NCBI GenBank assembly: GCA_030562195.1
Contig: CM060199.1
Span: 40,816,338-40,880,337, forward strand
Direction of reading: 5' to 3'
Origin: Nipponacmea schrenckii
Lineage: Eukaryota > Mollusca > Gastropoda > Lottiidae
DNA length: 64,000 bases
Positions 46,301 through 61,300 of this stretch are shown piece by piece. The stretch's first letter is position 1, and every line of letters begins with the position of its first letter. The notes under the pieces were generated by a model that saw nothing but the letters and a program-made list of their open reading frames with translations, searched no databases and was not told the DNA's origin. Made by a program: the position numbers and the translations under genes.

Positions 46301-49300
46301 CACAGTTGGTGATGGTTTGGTTCTGACACAGTTGGTGATGGTTTGGTTCTGACACAGTTGGTGATGGTTTGGTTCTGACACAGTTGGTGATGGTTTGGTT
46401 CTGACACAGTTGGTGATGGTTTGGTTCTGACACAGTTGGTGATGGTTTGGTTCTGACACAGTTGGTGATGATTTGGTTCTGACACAGTTGGTGATGGTTT
46501 GGTTCTGACACAGTTGATGATGATTGGTTCTGACACAGTTGGTGATGGTTTGGTTCTGACACAGTTGGTGATGGTTTGGTTCTGACACAGTTGGTGATGG
46601 TTTGGTTCTGACACAGTTGGTGATGGTTTGGTTCTGACACAGTTGGTGATGGTTTGGTTCTGACACAGTTGATGATGGTTTGGTTCTGACACAGTTGGTG
46701 ATGGTTTGGTTCTGACACAGTTGGTGATGATTGGTTCTGACACAGTTGATGATGGTTTGGTTCTGACACAGTTGGTGATGATTGGTTCTGACACAGTTGG
46801 TGATGGTTTGGTTCTGACACAGTTGATGATAGTTTGGTTCTGACACAGTTGGTGATGGTTTGGTTCTGACACAGTTGGTGATAGTTTGGTTCTGACACAG
46901 TTGGTGATGGTTTGGTTCTGACACAGTTGATGATGGTTTGGTTCTGACACAGTTGGTGATGGTTTGGTTCTGACACAGTTGGTGATGGTTGGTTCTGACA
47001 CAGTTGGTGATGGTTTGGTTCTGACACAGTTGGTGATGGTTTGGTTCTGACACAGTTGGTGATGGTTTGGTTCTGACACAGTTGATGATGGTTTGGTTCT
47101 GACACAGTTGGTGATGGTTTGGTTCTGACACAGTTGGTGATAGTTTGGTTCTGACACAGTTGGTGATGGTTTGGTTCTGACACAGTTGGTGATGGTTTGG
47201 TTCTGACACAGTTGATGATAGTTTGGTTCTGACACAGTTGATGATGGTTTGGTTCTGACACAGTTGGTGATGGTTTGGTTCTGACACAGTTGTGATGGTT
47301 TGGTTCTGACACAGTTGGTGATGGTTTGGTTCTGACACAGTTGATGATGGTTTGGTTCTGACACAGTTGGTGATGGTTTGGTTCTGACACAGTTGATGAT
47401 GGTTTGGTTCTGACACAGTTGATGATGGTTTGGTTCTGACACAGTTGATGATAGTTTGGTTCTGACACAGTTGGTGATGGTTTGGTTCTGACACAGTTGA
47501 TGATGGTTTGGTTCTGACACAGTTGATGATGTTTGGTTCTGACACAGTTGATGATGGTTTGGTTCTGACACAGTTGGTGATGGTTTGGTTCTGACACAGT
47601 TGATGATGGTTTGGTTCTGACACAGTTGATGATGGTTTGGTTCTGACACAGTTGATGATGGTTTGGTTCTGACACAGTTGATGATGGTTTGGTTCTGACA
47701 CAGTTGATGATGGTTTGGTTCTGACACAGTTGATGATGGTTTGGTTCTGACACAGTTGATGATGGTTTGGTTCTGACACAGTTGGTGATGGTTTGGTTCT
47801 GACACAGTTGATGATGGTTTGGTTCTGACACAGTTGGTGATGGTTTGGTTCTGACACAGTTGGTGATGGTTTGGTTCTGACACAGTTGATGATGGTTTGG
47901 TTCTGACACAGTTGGTGATGGTTTGGTTCTGACACAGTTGATGATGGTTTGGTTCTGACACAGTTGATGATGGTTTGGTTCTGACACAGTTGATGATAGT
48001 TTGGTTCTGACACAGTTGATGATGGTTTGGTTCCGACACAGTTGATGATGGTTTGGTTCTGACACAGTTGATGATGGTTTGACCTCAACACAGTTGATGA
48101 TGGTTTGGTTCTGACACAGTTGATGATGGTTTGGTTCTGACACAGTTGATGATGGTTTGGTTCTGACACAGTTGGTGATGGTTTGGTTCTGACACAGTTG
48201 GTGATGGTTTGGTTCTGACACAGTTGGTGATAGTTTGGTTCTGACACAGTTGATGATGGTTTAACTGCGTTTGGCTCTGACACAGTCGAAAACGAAGAGA
48301 TATTATGTAAATGAACAAAACATGATTTTTGGTTGTCTCCCTATAATTGTTTATGATCTGATTAAAAAATAAATTTCTTGTTATTTGACAGGTCAGCAGT
48401 CAGTTTGTAAGATTTTAATTGGAATGTTTTTTATCTATTTTATCAGAATGTCTGAATCTTTACGAGACTCATGATGACCTTGAGATGTATGTCACAAGAA
48501 AAACATATTTGTAAAAAAAGTTAATTACATGTTTCGAAGTCTGCTCTGTTTTTTCCTGGTAAAAACCTGACAGATTAAATAATGAAAAGAGATTTTAATG
48601 AGATAGGACTGTCAATCAAACTGGAATCTTGCCTGATTCTTGTTCTCTAGAATGTTTGACCTGTGTTAATGGTGGTGTTATTATTTGCATACGAGTATTG
48701 ATCAGTACAAATTCTAGCTTTCTAATGGTGCTGGTTAAATCACAATGAAATCCAATCAGCATCATTTTGTTTCAATCCAGTTAATTTAGATAAATTGTTT
48801 AGTTTAACAAAGATTTCAAGGACTCTGATTTTTGAGTTGTCGTATCGTTTTTATGAAAGTTTCACTTTATTAATTGATTAGGTTTTGTACTATATGTATA
48901 TTCATGCCAAACTCTGGGGACTCTTTATTTGTATTGCAAATGCACTAGGCCTACACATCAGTAAAATAGCTTGTCTAGCTAAATAGTTTGATGTCTTTCA
49001 AACACCTATTACGGTATGTAATAAAGATACTAACAAAACTAATTATCACAACAAAGTCTCATTTTCATTGGTCCTGCATGGACCTAAAATTCCATTCATT
49101 TCATATATTCTAATTGCAAGCAAACAAACAAGTTTTTTTAAATATTTTCTATAAGATGTTACCCAGTGGATACACAGTAAGAAAGTCCAAGTTTTTATAA
49201 ATATTTTCTATAAGATGTTACCCAGTGGATACACAGTAAGAAAGTCCAAGTTTTTATAAATATTTTCTATAAGATGTTACCCAGTGGATACACAGTAAGA

Positions 49301-52300
49301 AAGTCCAAGTTTTTATAAATATTTTCTATAAGATGTTACCCAGTGGATACACAGTAAGAAAGTCCAAGTTTTTATAAATATTTTCTATAAGATGTTACCC
49401 AGTGGATACACAGTAAGAAAGTCCAAGTTTTTATAAATATTTTCTATAAGATGTTACCCAGTGGATACACAGTAAGAAAGTCCGAGTTCAAGTAGGTTTG
49501 GGTTTCATGTTAACCTTGAAGAAACTCTGTGAAATTAGCAAGTTAAAAACAGACAGTTATCATTCCACTAAACTTCACCTGATTTCCTGCGACAATTTCC
49601 ACCTTCAGGCTGTCTTTTAATAAGCTCTAGAATAAATGATGGTCATTTTTCTCTATAATAGTCATTTTCGGTTTCAAAATATCTTCTGTCATATCTGAAC
49701 ACAGTAAAAGGGCAGTAAAAAGGTGTATCAAAATTTACCTCCATTTTTGGAGAGTTGAAATTATTGTAGAAATGTTGTTCTATGGTGCTGTTACATTGAC
49801 TTTTGACATTCCTCAGCAATTTTGTAGGTAGCCACTGTGAAACAGTGAGTTAGAGGCATGTTCACTAATCTGAGAGTTGTGTTAGCTCATCCAGGTTTCA
49901 ATCCCAGTAAAGATCAAGCTAGACTTTTGGTTTGTGTAAAACTGGGTCTGTCTCTGTAATAAATTATAGAAATCGTTGTAACGTTTGGGCAAGACTCTTT
50001 ACTTTAATATCAGGTAGTGATTTTTCAAGAGAAAGAAGTATGCTGACCTCAGTATTGACCCTAACTATAGATTTTAGGACATGATTTTGACACTAAGTTG
50101 TGTATTACATATTGTATTGTGACTAAAAGTGCCAATGATATATTTTAGATACAAGTTTTAGCTATATTTTCTTTTTGTTGATGAAGGCTTGTATTCTTGA
50201 AGAACCAGAATCCCAGGAAAATTCTAGTGTTTATTTTGAAATAGCTCTGACAAACATGGCTGCCATTTATTACCATGATATGTTGCACAGCCCTTGCATA
50301 ATTTTAGATCAACCTGTATATTCAACCTACAAGAAGTAGCTGCAGAAAGGGAGTAAAAAAGAGAACAAAATTTTCTTATTTAACAGTGTTGTTCAGTTAA
50401 TGTTTGCTTCGTGAAGTATAGTAGGATAGAAGGCAAGGAAATTTATAACATTCTACTAAATAATAATTTTATTTTATAAAGAGTTGATTAGATAGAAGAA
50501 TTGATTAGATAGAAGAAGTATTTCCTAGAGACACTTACGAATAAATTGAGTGTGTGGAAAATGTCATTTTTAACATCTAAAAAATGCTTCACTATGACAT
50601 TGTCGACAAGATTTTCTCTTTCTATCTGATAGAGTGTGTTACAGGCTGGAAAGTAGAGTAGGGTAGGTTAATGTCGCTGTCCTAGCAAAATTCCCTTACT
50701 GCACACTGCATGGCATTACCTGACTTCATCAGCCTATAAGAGTAGGATGTAAAACTCCATCATTTTTTAAGTTGTGAAGTGTATTATAAAGGTAGTATTT
50801 TTGGAATATTTACATCCTCAAGGCCGTTATAACTTAGTGTCGTAACTTGTAATAAATATAAAGAGGATATTGTCAATGACCTATTTACCAAGTTTTAATA
50901 CAGAAATTTATCCTGTTGAAATATTTCTATAGGCAAGGCTTTAATCAAACAATCTGGCAAGAATTTTCACAATTTTTAAGAAATTTTTAAGATCGGTTTA
51001 AGTTTATCCAAGACACAACATCAAAAACCAACGTTTTATATAAAATTGTTACTTCCTGTCTGTACCTTTACTTATTGGTTCATTTGGTGGTATAATAGCA
51101 ACAATGGAAAAAAAATGGAAAATCTTATACAATGTTCTCTGCAAGAAGAAAAAGAAAGAGCCAAAATGGGTCTTGTTTAATTTATAGATTTTAGATTTTC
51201 ATACAATAAAAGAAACTATTCAATTTGACAGAATTTTTGTTGACGTTAAAATTATGGAATAAAAATTATTTACAAAATGAGGCGAAACAAATAAATATTT
51301 CTTTTTGTGTTTTGAGATGTTTTTTTTGGCATTTACTAATTCAGTATGAAAATCTACGATCCATAAAATAAAATACCCATTTTGGCTCATTTTTTTCTTT
51401 TGGTTATGCCAGTTGGCAGTGGTTGACGGTAGTCTCTTAAAACCCACCCTTCTTTACAAAATCTGAGACTGGGAGCATAAAATAATGCTGGTGAGAGTGT
51501 CCGAATATTTCGATACCCGAAAAAGATTTCGCATTACGCAGAATTTAAAGATTAAAATATTGTATTTAATTTCTCGTTAAAACGGGATATAAATAAAACT
51601 TTCAAATTTTAATTAAATTTTGTTCTCTTGGAGCATGACTGTAAAAAAAAAAATCTGGTAGAATAATCCATTATTGGAAATATTCAGTAATAAATAGCAT
51701 GTGTAACACTTTTCGATTTTAAAATCTATAACTCGTGGTTTTCTCTTCTCTAAACAAGATTAATGTTCAATTTCTCTGATCTTTCATCTTCTAGTCATCT
51801 GTTAGTTTATAGATTTCTTCCCCGTATTTCAGTATAATTAAAATATCCACAGTGCATCTTTCACTTCATTACATGTTGGAGTTTTATTTAATATCTGATC
51901 GTATTAATGTTTTCATGTAGAAACTGAGTTTTTTGTAGGAGTTTATAAAATTAGGTATCATTCACCAATCTTTATGCTAGATTGATTAATAAAGTTGAGA
52001 TATATTGACAGTTTTAAAGGGTGTAATCCAGTTTTATATTTCATTAATTTTAGAATTTTTAAAAATGGCAGTTTGACAGTTTCTCATTTTGTTTAGAAGC
52101 ATGTCTTTTATATTTGAAATTATTTTTTATCATGTTTGTAAATTTTATAACAATATTTCTAGTATTAGATTTCGGGCAAGGGGGGGGGGGGGGTTGAATC
52201 TCCCAGATGTACAGGCCTAGGGTGGAACAAATATTTTATTGAGAAATAGGATCTGTTGGATGGTTTTCTTCTGTTCTGATCTGAAATTAGAATGTGAGAG

Positions 52301-55300
52301 AAGTAATGTACCTGTTAGGTAAAGATTGTTTTTAGTTTGCTATGAAAGGATCAGGTCCTAGGCTATAGTACCCTGTATTTAGCATATAAAATAAGTTTGG
52401 TATTATAACAGTACTATCTCCTCTACTTCGCCTGTATTTTAAAATGTATTTGAGTTTGATAGTTTAAATGAAGAAAGATTGAAATCTATTTATCATTGTG
52501 CTGGAGGTTTTTATCAATTCCTCTACAACAGATGAAATCATTCCTCTTTCGACACAGTGATAACGACCGATCTTATTTAGATATTGGCTTATTTCTTAGA
52601 TAAAAAGTTAAAATTCCGATAAATCTTGAGAATTAATAGAAGTTTGTAAAAACCCCAGATGCTAAGGGAAGTAATAGTTTGACATTAAATCAATTTATTT
52701 TCTCAAGCATGTAAATGATATTATCAATATTAGATAGAGATTGTTGATTTTTCTTGTAAAAACTTTATTCTGTGATAATATTTCAATCCATGTAAAGTTT
52801 TGATACAAACAGTTGTTCCAGATTTCAGAATTTGGCCTGGAATACAAGTATATTCTTCAACAATATATTTTATCAAGTTTAGATTTGCCACATTTCTATG
52901 AAGTCAGCTTTCATATGTTGTAATAAATAAAAAAGAAAATTTTTTGAGCCGTTTGATGGATCCTGCAGCAGAGGTTCCAGGGCTCAATCTTGACAAAGGT
53001 TGAAAATGAACCAAAAGACCCCCTTGACAGTTGGAAATTGCTAAAAGGGTAGACTCATGGTGCTGTGCTGGCAAAATTTTCCACACTCTGCATGGCGTTG
53101 CTCTTCTTCATTATTCTATAAGGTGTATAAGAGTAGGATGTAAAACTCCATTCATTTTATTTCAATAGGATAGAATTTCTTTACTAGAACCCATTACAGG
53201 CATCACTGTTAGTGAAACAATAAATTCTGTAGCGCCATGTTATCAATAGAAAGTGAAAGATTTATTATTAAAATTCTGAAACTGAATTCTATTCATCAAA
53301 TAAAGTGATTTAAAATATGATCAATTCTCTGGTGTCCTACATCATTTTTATTATCAATTATCTCCTGTATTCTTGTCTTGTCTGTTCTTTAACCCCCTAG
53401 AAACGGTGATATATGTCTCCAAGTGGCTAAGGAAATGGTTTTAATCTAGAAAATGTCACAGGGTTAACATGAGTTTGTCGTAGAGGAAAAGATCATCCAG
53501 TTTCAAATGTACTAAAATATAAGTTGTAATAGGTCTATATTGAGGTCTGGACGATTCAGTATCAGTTTTATTGAAGAATGGGGTTTATCATTGATAGTAT
53601 GATAGAGTGGGGTTTATCATTGATAGTATGATACAGTGGGGTTTATCATTGATAGTTTGATAGAGTGGGGTTTATCAATGATAGTTTGATAGAGTGGGGT
53701 TATCATTGATAGTATGATAGAGTGGGGTTTATCATTGATAGTATGATAGAGTGGGGTTTATCATTGATAGTTTGATAGAGTGGGGTTTATCATTGATAGT
53801 ATGATAGAGTGGGGTTTATCATTGATAGTTTGATAGAGTGGGGTTTATCATTGATAGTTTGATAGAGTGGGGTTTATCATTGATAGTTTGATAGAGTGGG
53901 GTTTATCATTGATAGTTTGATAGAGTGGGGTTTATCATTGATAGTTTGATAGAGTGGGGTTTATCATTGATAGTTTGATAGAGTGGGGTTTATCATTGAT
54001 AGTTTGATAGAGTGGGGTTTATCATTGATAGTTTGATAGAGTGGGGTTTATCAATGATAGTTTGATAGAGTGGGGTTTATCATTGATAGTTTGATAGAGT
54101 GGGGTTTATCATTGATAGTTTGATAGAGTGGGGTTTATCATTGATAGTTTGATAGAGTGGGGTTTATCATTGATAGTTTGATAGAGTGGGGTTTATCATT
54201 GATAGTGGGGTTTATGAATGATAGTTTGATAGAGTGGGGTTTATCATTGATAGTATGATAGAGTGGGGTTATCATGACATTGATAGAGTGGGGTTATCAT
54301 TGATAGTTTGATAGAGTGGGGTTATCATTGATAGTTTGATAGAGTGGGGTTTATCATTGATAGTTTGATAGAGTGGGGTTTATCATTGATAGTTTGATAG
54401 AGTGGGGTTATCATTGATAGTTTGATAGAGTGTGGTTTATCATTGATAGTTTGATAGAGTGGGGTTATCATTAATAGTTTGATAGAGTGGGGTTTATCAT
54501 TGATAGTTTGATAGAGTGGGGTTTATCATTGATAGTTTGATAGAGTGGGGTTTATCATTGATAGTTTGATAGAGTGGGGTTTATCATTGATAGTTTGATA
54601 GAGTGGGGTTTATCATTGATAGTTTGATAGAGTGGGGTTTATCATTGATAGTTTGATAGAGTGGGGTTTATCATTGATAGTTTGATAGAGTGGGGTTTAT
54701 CATTGATAGTATGATAGAGTGGGGTTTATCATTGATAGTTTGATAGAGTGGGGTTTATCATTGATAGTTTGATAGAGTGAGGTTTATCATTGATAGTGGG
54801 GTTTATGAATGGTAGTTTGATAGAATGGGGTTTATCATTGATAGTGGGGTTTATGAATGATAGTTTGATAGAGTGAGGTTTATCATTGATAGTTTGATAG
54901 AGTGGGGTTTATCATTGATAGTGGGGTTTATGAATGATAGTTTGATAGAGTGGGGTTTATCATTGATATTGGGGTTTATGAATGATAGCTTGATAGAGTG
55001 GGGTTTATCATTGATAGTGGGGTTTATGAATGGTAGTTTGATAGAATGGGGTTTATCATTGATAGTGGGGTTTATGAATGATAGTTTGATAGAGTGAGGT
55101 TTATCATTGATAGTTTGATAGAGTGGGGTTTATCATTGATAGTGGGGTTTATGAATGATAGTTTGAGTGGGGTTTATCATTGAATATTGGGGTTTATGAA
55201 TGATAGTTTGATAGAGTGGGGTTTATCATTGATAGTGGGGTTTATGAATGATAGTTTGATAGAGTGGGGTTTAACATTGATAGTTTGATAGAGTGGGGTT

Positions 55301-58300
55301 TCAATAATTTGATAGTGGGGTTTATGAATGATAGTTTGATATGAGCAGATTTACATTTAGTGTCTTTATGAATTCAATTTAAGTTTTACATTGATAGTTC
55401 TACTTAAATGGGTTTATATTGAAGTGAGAGTTAGATATGATAATTTGTAAATTGAAATAGACTTTGATCATTTAGTTGCTCATGAGGAATTGTGAATTTT
55501 CAATTTAATGAAATACAACCTATTTCTTATATTGATGGATTTTTTAATATAATACTCTGATAATTTTTAAAAGACTTTGAGTAATGGACCATGGTGAATA
55601 ATTATTTCATGATTATTTCCTTGATAATCACTCAGAACCCTTTTTTAAGTTGTGAAATTTCTTTAATATAACACTCAAAATCTTGGAAGTATTTGGAGTA
55701 AATGACATTTATAGGTTTTCAATAATTTCATATTTCATGATTACTTTCTTAACAACACTTCAGCAGATTTTTTTGAGTTCTTTCACCGAATTCATTTCCA
55801 GTTTGTGACTATTGACTGTTCTACTTTAATGTTCTACTTTAAACAGAGATATAGAAGTAGAGAGATGAGATAGGGACAATAGTAAAGAAAGTTTAGAATT
55901 GATCTGTAGGTTGCGTGAGAGGAGATGTGTTGATGGTAACACAGAATGAAATATCAACCATTATCTTACTATTGATGGGTTAATATTCTGCTGATATCAG
56001 ACTGGAGTGATATGGACCAGAGTGAATAATGATATGGCTATATGGACCACTGTAATCACTATCAGATATCATGGTGTAGTGATATGGACCAGTGCATAAG
56101 GTGATATGGACCAATGAATATGCCAATATGGACCAGCGGATAAGGTGATATGGACCAGTGTATAAGGGGATATGGACCAGTGAATATGGCAATATGGACC
56201 AGCGGATAAGGTGATATGGACCAGTGTATATAGTGATATGGACCAGTGTATAAGTTGATATGGACCAGTGTATAAGGTGATATAGACCAGTGCATGGGAT
56301 GATGTGGACAAGTCTATAAGGTGATATGGACCAGTGTATAAGGTGATATGGACCAATGTATTAGGAGATATAGACCAGTGTATTAGGAGATATGGACCAG
56401 TGAATATCACTATCAGATTTGTAATGTAGCATATAGACCAGTGTATAAAGTGATATGGACCAGTGTATATCAGTATCAGATATCATGCTTTAGCGATATG
56501 GACCAGTGTATATCAGTATCAGATATCATGATTTAGCGATATGGACCAGTGTATATCAGTATCAGATATCATGATTTAGGATATGGAGCATATTGTATAG
56601 GGTGATATGGGCCAGGGTATAGGGTGACATAGACCAGTGTATATGACATCCTTTCTGTCTTAGATTATCATTGTTTCTGTTGTTGATAAGACAGTCAATA
56701 TTATATCGGTGATGTGATTGTTAAAGATTATTATAACAGTAGAAGTGGAATAATGTGTTTATCTTGTAAGTTCCTGCAAGTCTTGAAGATTTCAGTGGTG
56801 TTCTTTCTGTCTTAGATTATCAGTGTTTCTGTTGTTGATAAGACTGTCAATATTATATTGGTGATATTATTAAAGATTGTTAAAACAGTAGAAGTGGAAT
56901 AATGTGTTTATCTTGTAAGTTCCTGCAAGTCTTGAAGATTTGGGTGTCATTCCTTTCTATGATCTGCTAGGAGTCCAAGACTATTAGTATAACTGCCTGA
57001 TTGGTGATATAATTATAGAAAGTAAAGTTAATATGGTAGAAGAATAATGTGTTTATCTTGTAAGTTCCTGCGAGTCTTGAAGGTTTGGGTGCCATTCCTT
57101 TCTATGATCTGCTAGGAGTCCAAGACTATTAGTATAACTGCCTGATTGGTGATATAATTATTAGAAAGTAAAGTAAATATGGTAGAAGAATAATGTGTTT
57201 ATCTTGTGAGCTTCAGTCAGAATAGTCTTTATGTTTTCGGTGGCTTTTAGGATCATCGCTTTCACTGCCACTGAGTAGCTAATAGGTCTATAATATGAGA
57301 TCAGTTATAGAGTTTTGGTAGCATTAGTGAATTAATGTACTATTTATGTTATAAGCAACATAGGAAGGCTTTGATGCCAAGTTAGACTAATAACAGTCAG
57401 AAGTATCATGTGATTTAAACAGTTGATAATAGGAAGAAGTTAAACAGGGAATATTATATTATAACTGTGTTATTATTACAGATACTTGTTACAACAGAAG
57501 TTGAAATATGTGTTTATCTTGAAATTATCTCTAGATAGTTTTACTTATTCTTAGATAATACAACTTTCAGTGTATGATCCTTGAATGGTATATAATAGTT
57601 GGTACATATAACACAGAGGAAGTTTTATAGATTACAACTATTGTTTATTAATACTGCTACTTCTTCTATGTTATATTGGTATATAATTCTTGTTTCCCCT
57701 GATAGAATACAACTAATTGTTTCATTGTTGGTATATACTGTTAGATTAATAAGACCACTATTATAGATATACTACTTCTCTTTAATTTAAGCAACGTTTC
57801 TATTCACAAACAGGAATCTTTATGAAGTTATACAATAATAGATATAGTAACTTTAGATAAATAAGACCACTATTATAGATATACTACTTCTCTTTAATTT
57901 AAGCAATGTTTCAATTCATACACAGGAATCTTTATCAAGTTATACAATAATAGATATAGTAACTTTAGATAAATAAGACCACTATTATAGATATACTACT
58001 TCTCTTTAATTAAGCAACGTTTCAATTCACATACAGTAATCTTTATCAAGTTATACAATAATAGATATAGTAACTTTAGATAAATAAGACCACTATTATA
58101 GATATACTACTTATCTTTAATTTAAACAACGTTTCAATTCACATACAGGAATCTTTATCAAGTTATACAATAATAGATATAGTAACTTTAGATAAATAAG
58201 ACCACTATTATAGATATACTACTTCTCTTAAATTTAAGCAACGTTTCAATTTACATACAGCAATCTTTATCAAGTTATACAATAATAGATATAGTAACTT

Positions 58301-61300
58301 TAGATAAATAAGACCACTATTATAGATATACTACTTCTCTTTAATTTAACCAACGTTTCAATTTACATACAGCAATCTTTATCAAGTTATACAATAATAG
58401 ATATAGTAACTTTAGATAAATAAGACCACTATTATAGATATACTACTTCTCTTTAATTTAAACAACTATTCAATTCACATACAGCAATCTTTATCAAGCA
58501 ATACAATAATAGATATAGTAACTTTAGATAAATAAGACCACTATTATAGATATACTACTTCTCTTTAATTTAACCAACGTTTCAATTTACATACAGCAAT
58601 CTTTATCAAGCAATACAATAATAGATATAGTAACTTTAGATAAATAAGAACACTATTATAGATATACTACTCCTCTTTAATTTAGGCAACATTTCAATTC
58701 ACATACAGGAATCTTTATCAAGTTATACAATAATAGGTATAGTAACTTTAGATAAATAAGACCACTATTATAGATATACTACTTCTCTTTAATTTAGGCA
58801 ACATTTCAATTCACATACAGGAATCTTTATCAAGTTATACAATAATAGGTATAGTAACTTTAGATAAATAAGACCACTATTATAGATATACTACTTCTCT
58901 TTAATTTAAACAACTATTCAATTCAAATACAGGAATCTTTATCAAGTTATATAATAATAGATATAGTAACTTTAGATAAATAAGACCACTATTATAGATA
59001 TACTACTTCTCTTTAATTTAAACAACTATTCAATTCACATACAGGAATCTTTATCAAGTTATACAATAATAGATATAGTAACTTTAGAATTAATAAGACC
59101 ACTATTATAGATATACTACTTCTCTTTAATTAAGGCAACATTTCAATTCACATACAGGAATCTTTATCAAGTTATACAATAATAGATATAGTAACATTAG
59201 ATAAATAAGACTACTATTATAGATATACTACTTCTCTTTAATTAAGGCAACATTTCAATTCATATACAGCAATCTTTATCAAGTTATACAATAATAGATA
59301 TAGTAACTTTAGAATTAATAAGACCACTATTATAGATATACTACTTCTCTTTAATTTAACCAACGTTTCAATTAACATACAGCAATCTTTATCAAGTTAT
59401 ACGATAATAGATATAGAATTTGTGGGATAAAAAGCAAATTTCCTAATATATTTTTGATAAAGGAAATTAGCAGTGTTATTGTGGCGAACTGGAATAAAAC
59501 TATAAACATGAAGGTTATTAAGTCTGTTGAAAGTTTTTCCTTGTGTATAAAGATATAAAAAAGATTGGTATAATTTAGTATAAATTTCCTTACATCTGGA
59601 AATATTTGAGAACTTTGAAAAGATCGGAACTTGGTAGCAATGGAACTGTGTGTTATTATTTTAGAAGTAAAAATTACTGAAACTTAACCCCGATCATAAT
59701 TTCTATGAACTGTGTTCTGACTATTGAATGAAGATACATGGAGCGTTGTGTAATGAAATGAATTGAATGGAGTTTTACATCCTTCTCTTCTGCACTATAG
59801 AGCATTGTGGAAAATATATCTGACTTTAATTTACTTTGTGAAGATTGGACTTATTATATGCCTGGAAAAGTGTATGAATTTATATTGTGTTAAATCTTAG
59901 ATATACCAAACTAATATGGTATTCGATGTGATTGAAACTTTAAAAGTTTCAAATTGTCTGTGATTCAATAATCGAAACCATGGATTTAACTGGCTATATT
60001 ATACTAATAGCTGAAACAGCTGAAAAATGTGTCAAATTATTTGGTAAGTTTTTGTGTAGAATTTAGAGATGTAGTTTTGTAAATTAATTTTTGTTTTTGT
60101 GGCTGAATTCTTATGGTTTGTCCAATCTACTAATATCTGTTCTACAAAATTTATCCATCTAAAGGTCCTAAACTCTTATATTACTAATGTAGTTACTTGT
60201 TGTAAACAGCTAACGAAGCATGACTGAAAGTTTGATCTTTTAATTAGACTGTTGTTTTAATAGATTTAATTGGCCTAACGATTAACAAACATGTTTTAAC
60301 AATAATAAAATAAAATTAATTAATCTTACCTATAATTACAGGACAATAAAATAATATATTTACGAGTATCTTCTTTATAAACCCTTATTCCGAATTTCTC
60401 TTGAAAATATTTTTTCTCATCATATTTACTAACGATTATGATTTACATATGATAATGGTTTTACGCACAGATGGGAGTAATTTGAAAAAGAAAAGCTTAA
60501 AAAAATTATAATAATACCTTTTAGAAAAATACTTGTTCACAAACTCAACTCCCCAGAGAAATTAAAGTGTTATATTTCACTTCTATAGAATCTGAGGTGA
60601 GGGTATAATTTAACTTCAGAGAATGTGAACCAAAACTTTCCAATGATCACCCCCCCCCCCACCCAACATTATTCCCTTTTTAATAGAACTTCAGAATCTA
60701 ATACTATAAATTGAATATTTTCTCCAAACCAGGTATAAATAGGTGACCATTTAGATAAACACTAGTAACTCAAATTATAAAGGGACTGAACTGTGTCATA
60801 CCTATTCTATTTTAAAAACATATTTTTTTCAGTCTTCTTACTTTGAAGTGTAAATGCTGAAGGTAGTTGAAATAATTGAAAGAAATAAAATCAAAATGTT
60901 ATTAAATGTCTCTAGGCCTACAGATAGCTAATCTTTCAATAAGAATTTTAACATTAATTGGTTTGCTTCTTCTTCAATTTTCTGTAAAACTTTTAACAGC
61001 ATGTATGTGTTATTGTATATTAACAGATGTATCTGTTATTGTATGTTAACGTATGTATCTGTTATCGTATATTAACGTATGTATCTGTTATCGTATATTA
61101 ACGTATGTATCTGTTATTGTATATTAACGTATGTATGTGTTATTGTATATTAATGTATGTATCTTTTATCGTATATTAACGTATGTATGTGTTATTGTAT
61201 ATTAACAGATGTATCTGTTATTGTATGTTAACGTATGTATCTGTTATTGTATATTAACGTATGTATCTGTTATCATATATTAATGTATGTATCTGTTATC

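Noticed and set aside
45879..48283. Three overlapping minus-strand frames of 691-781 codons
   Set aside because: The same peptide appears in all three frames because the period is 26 bp. A real gene would not be open in three frames.
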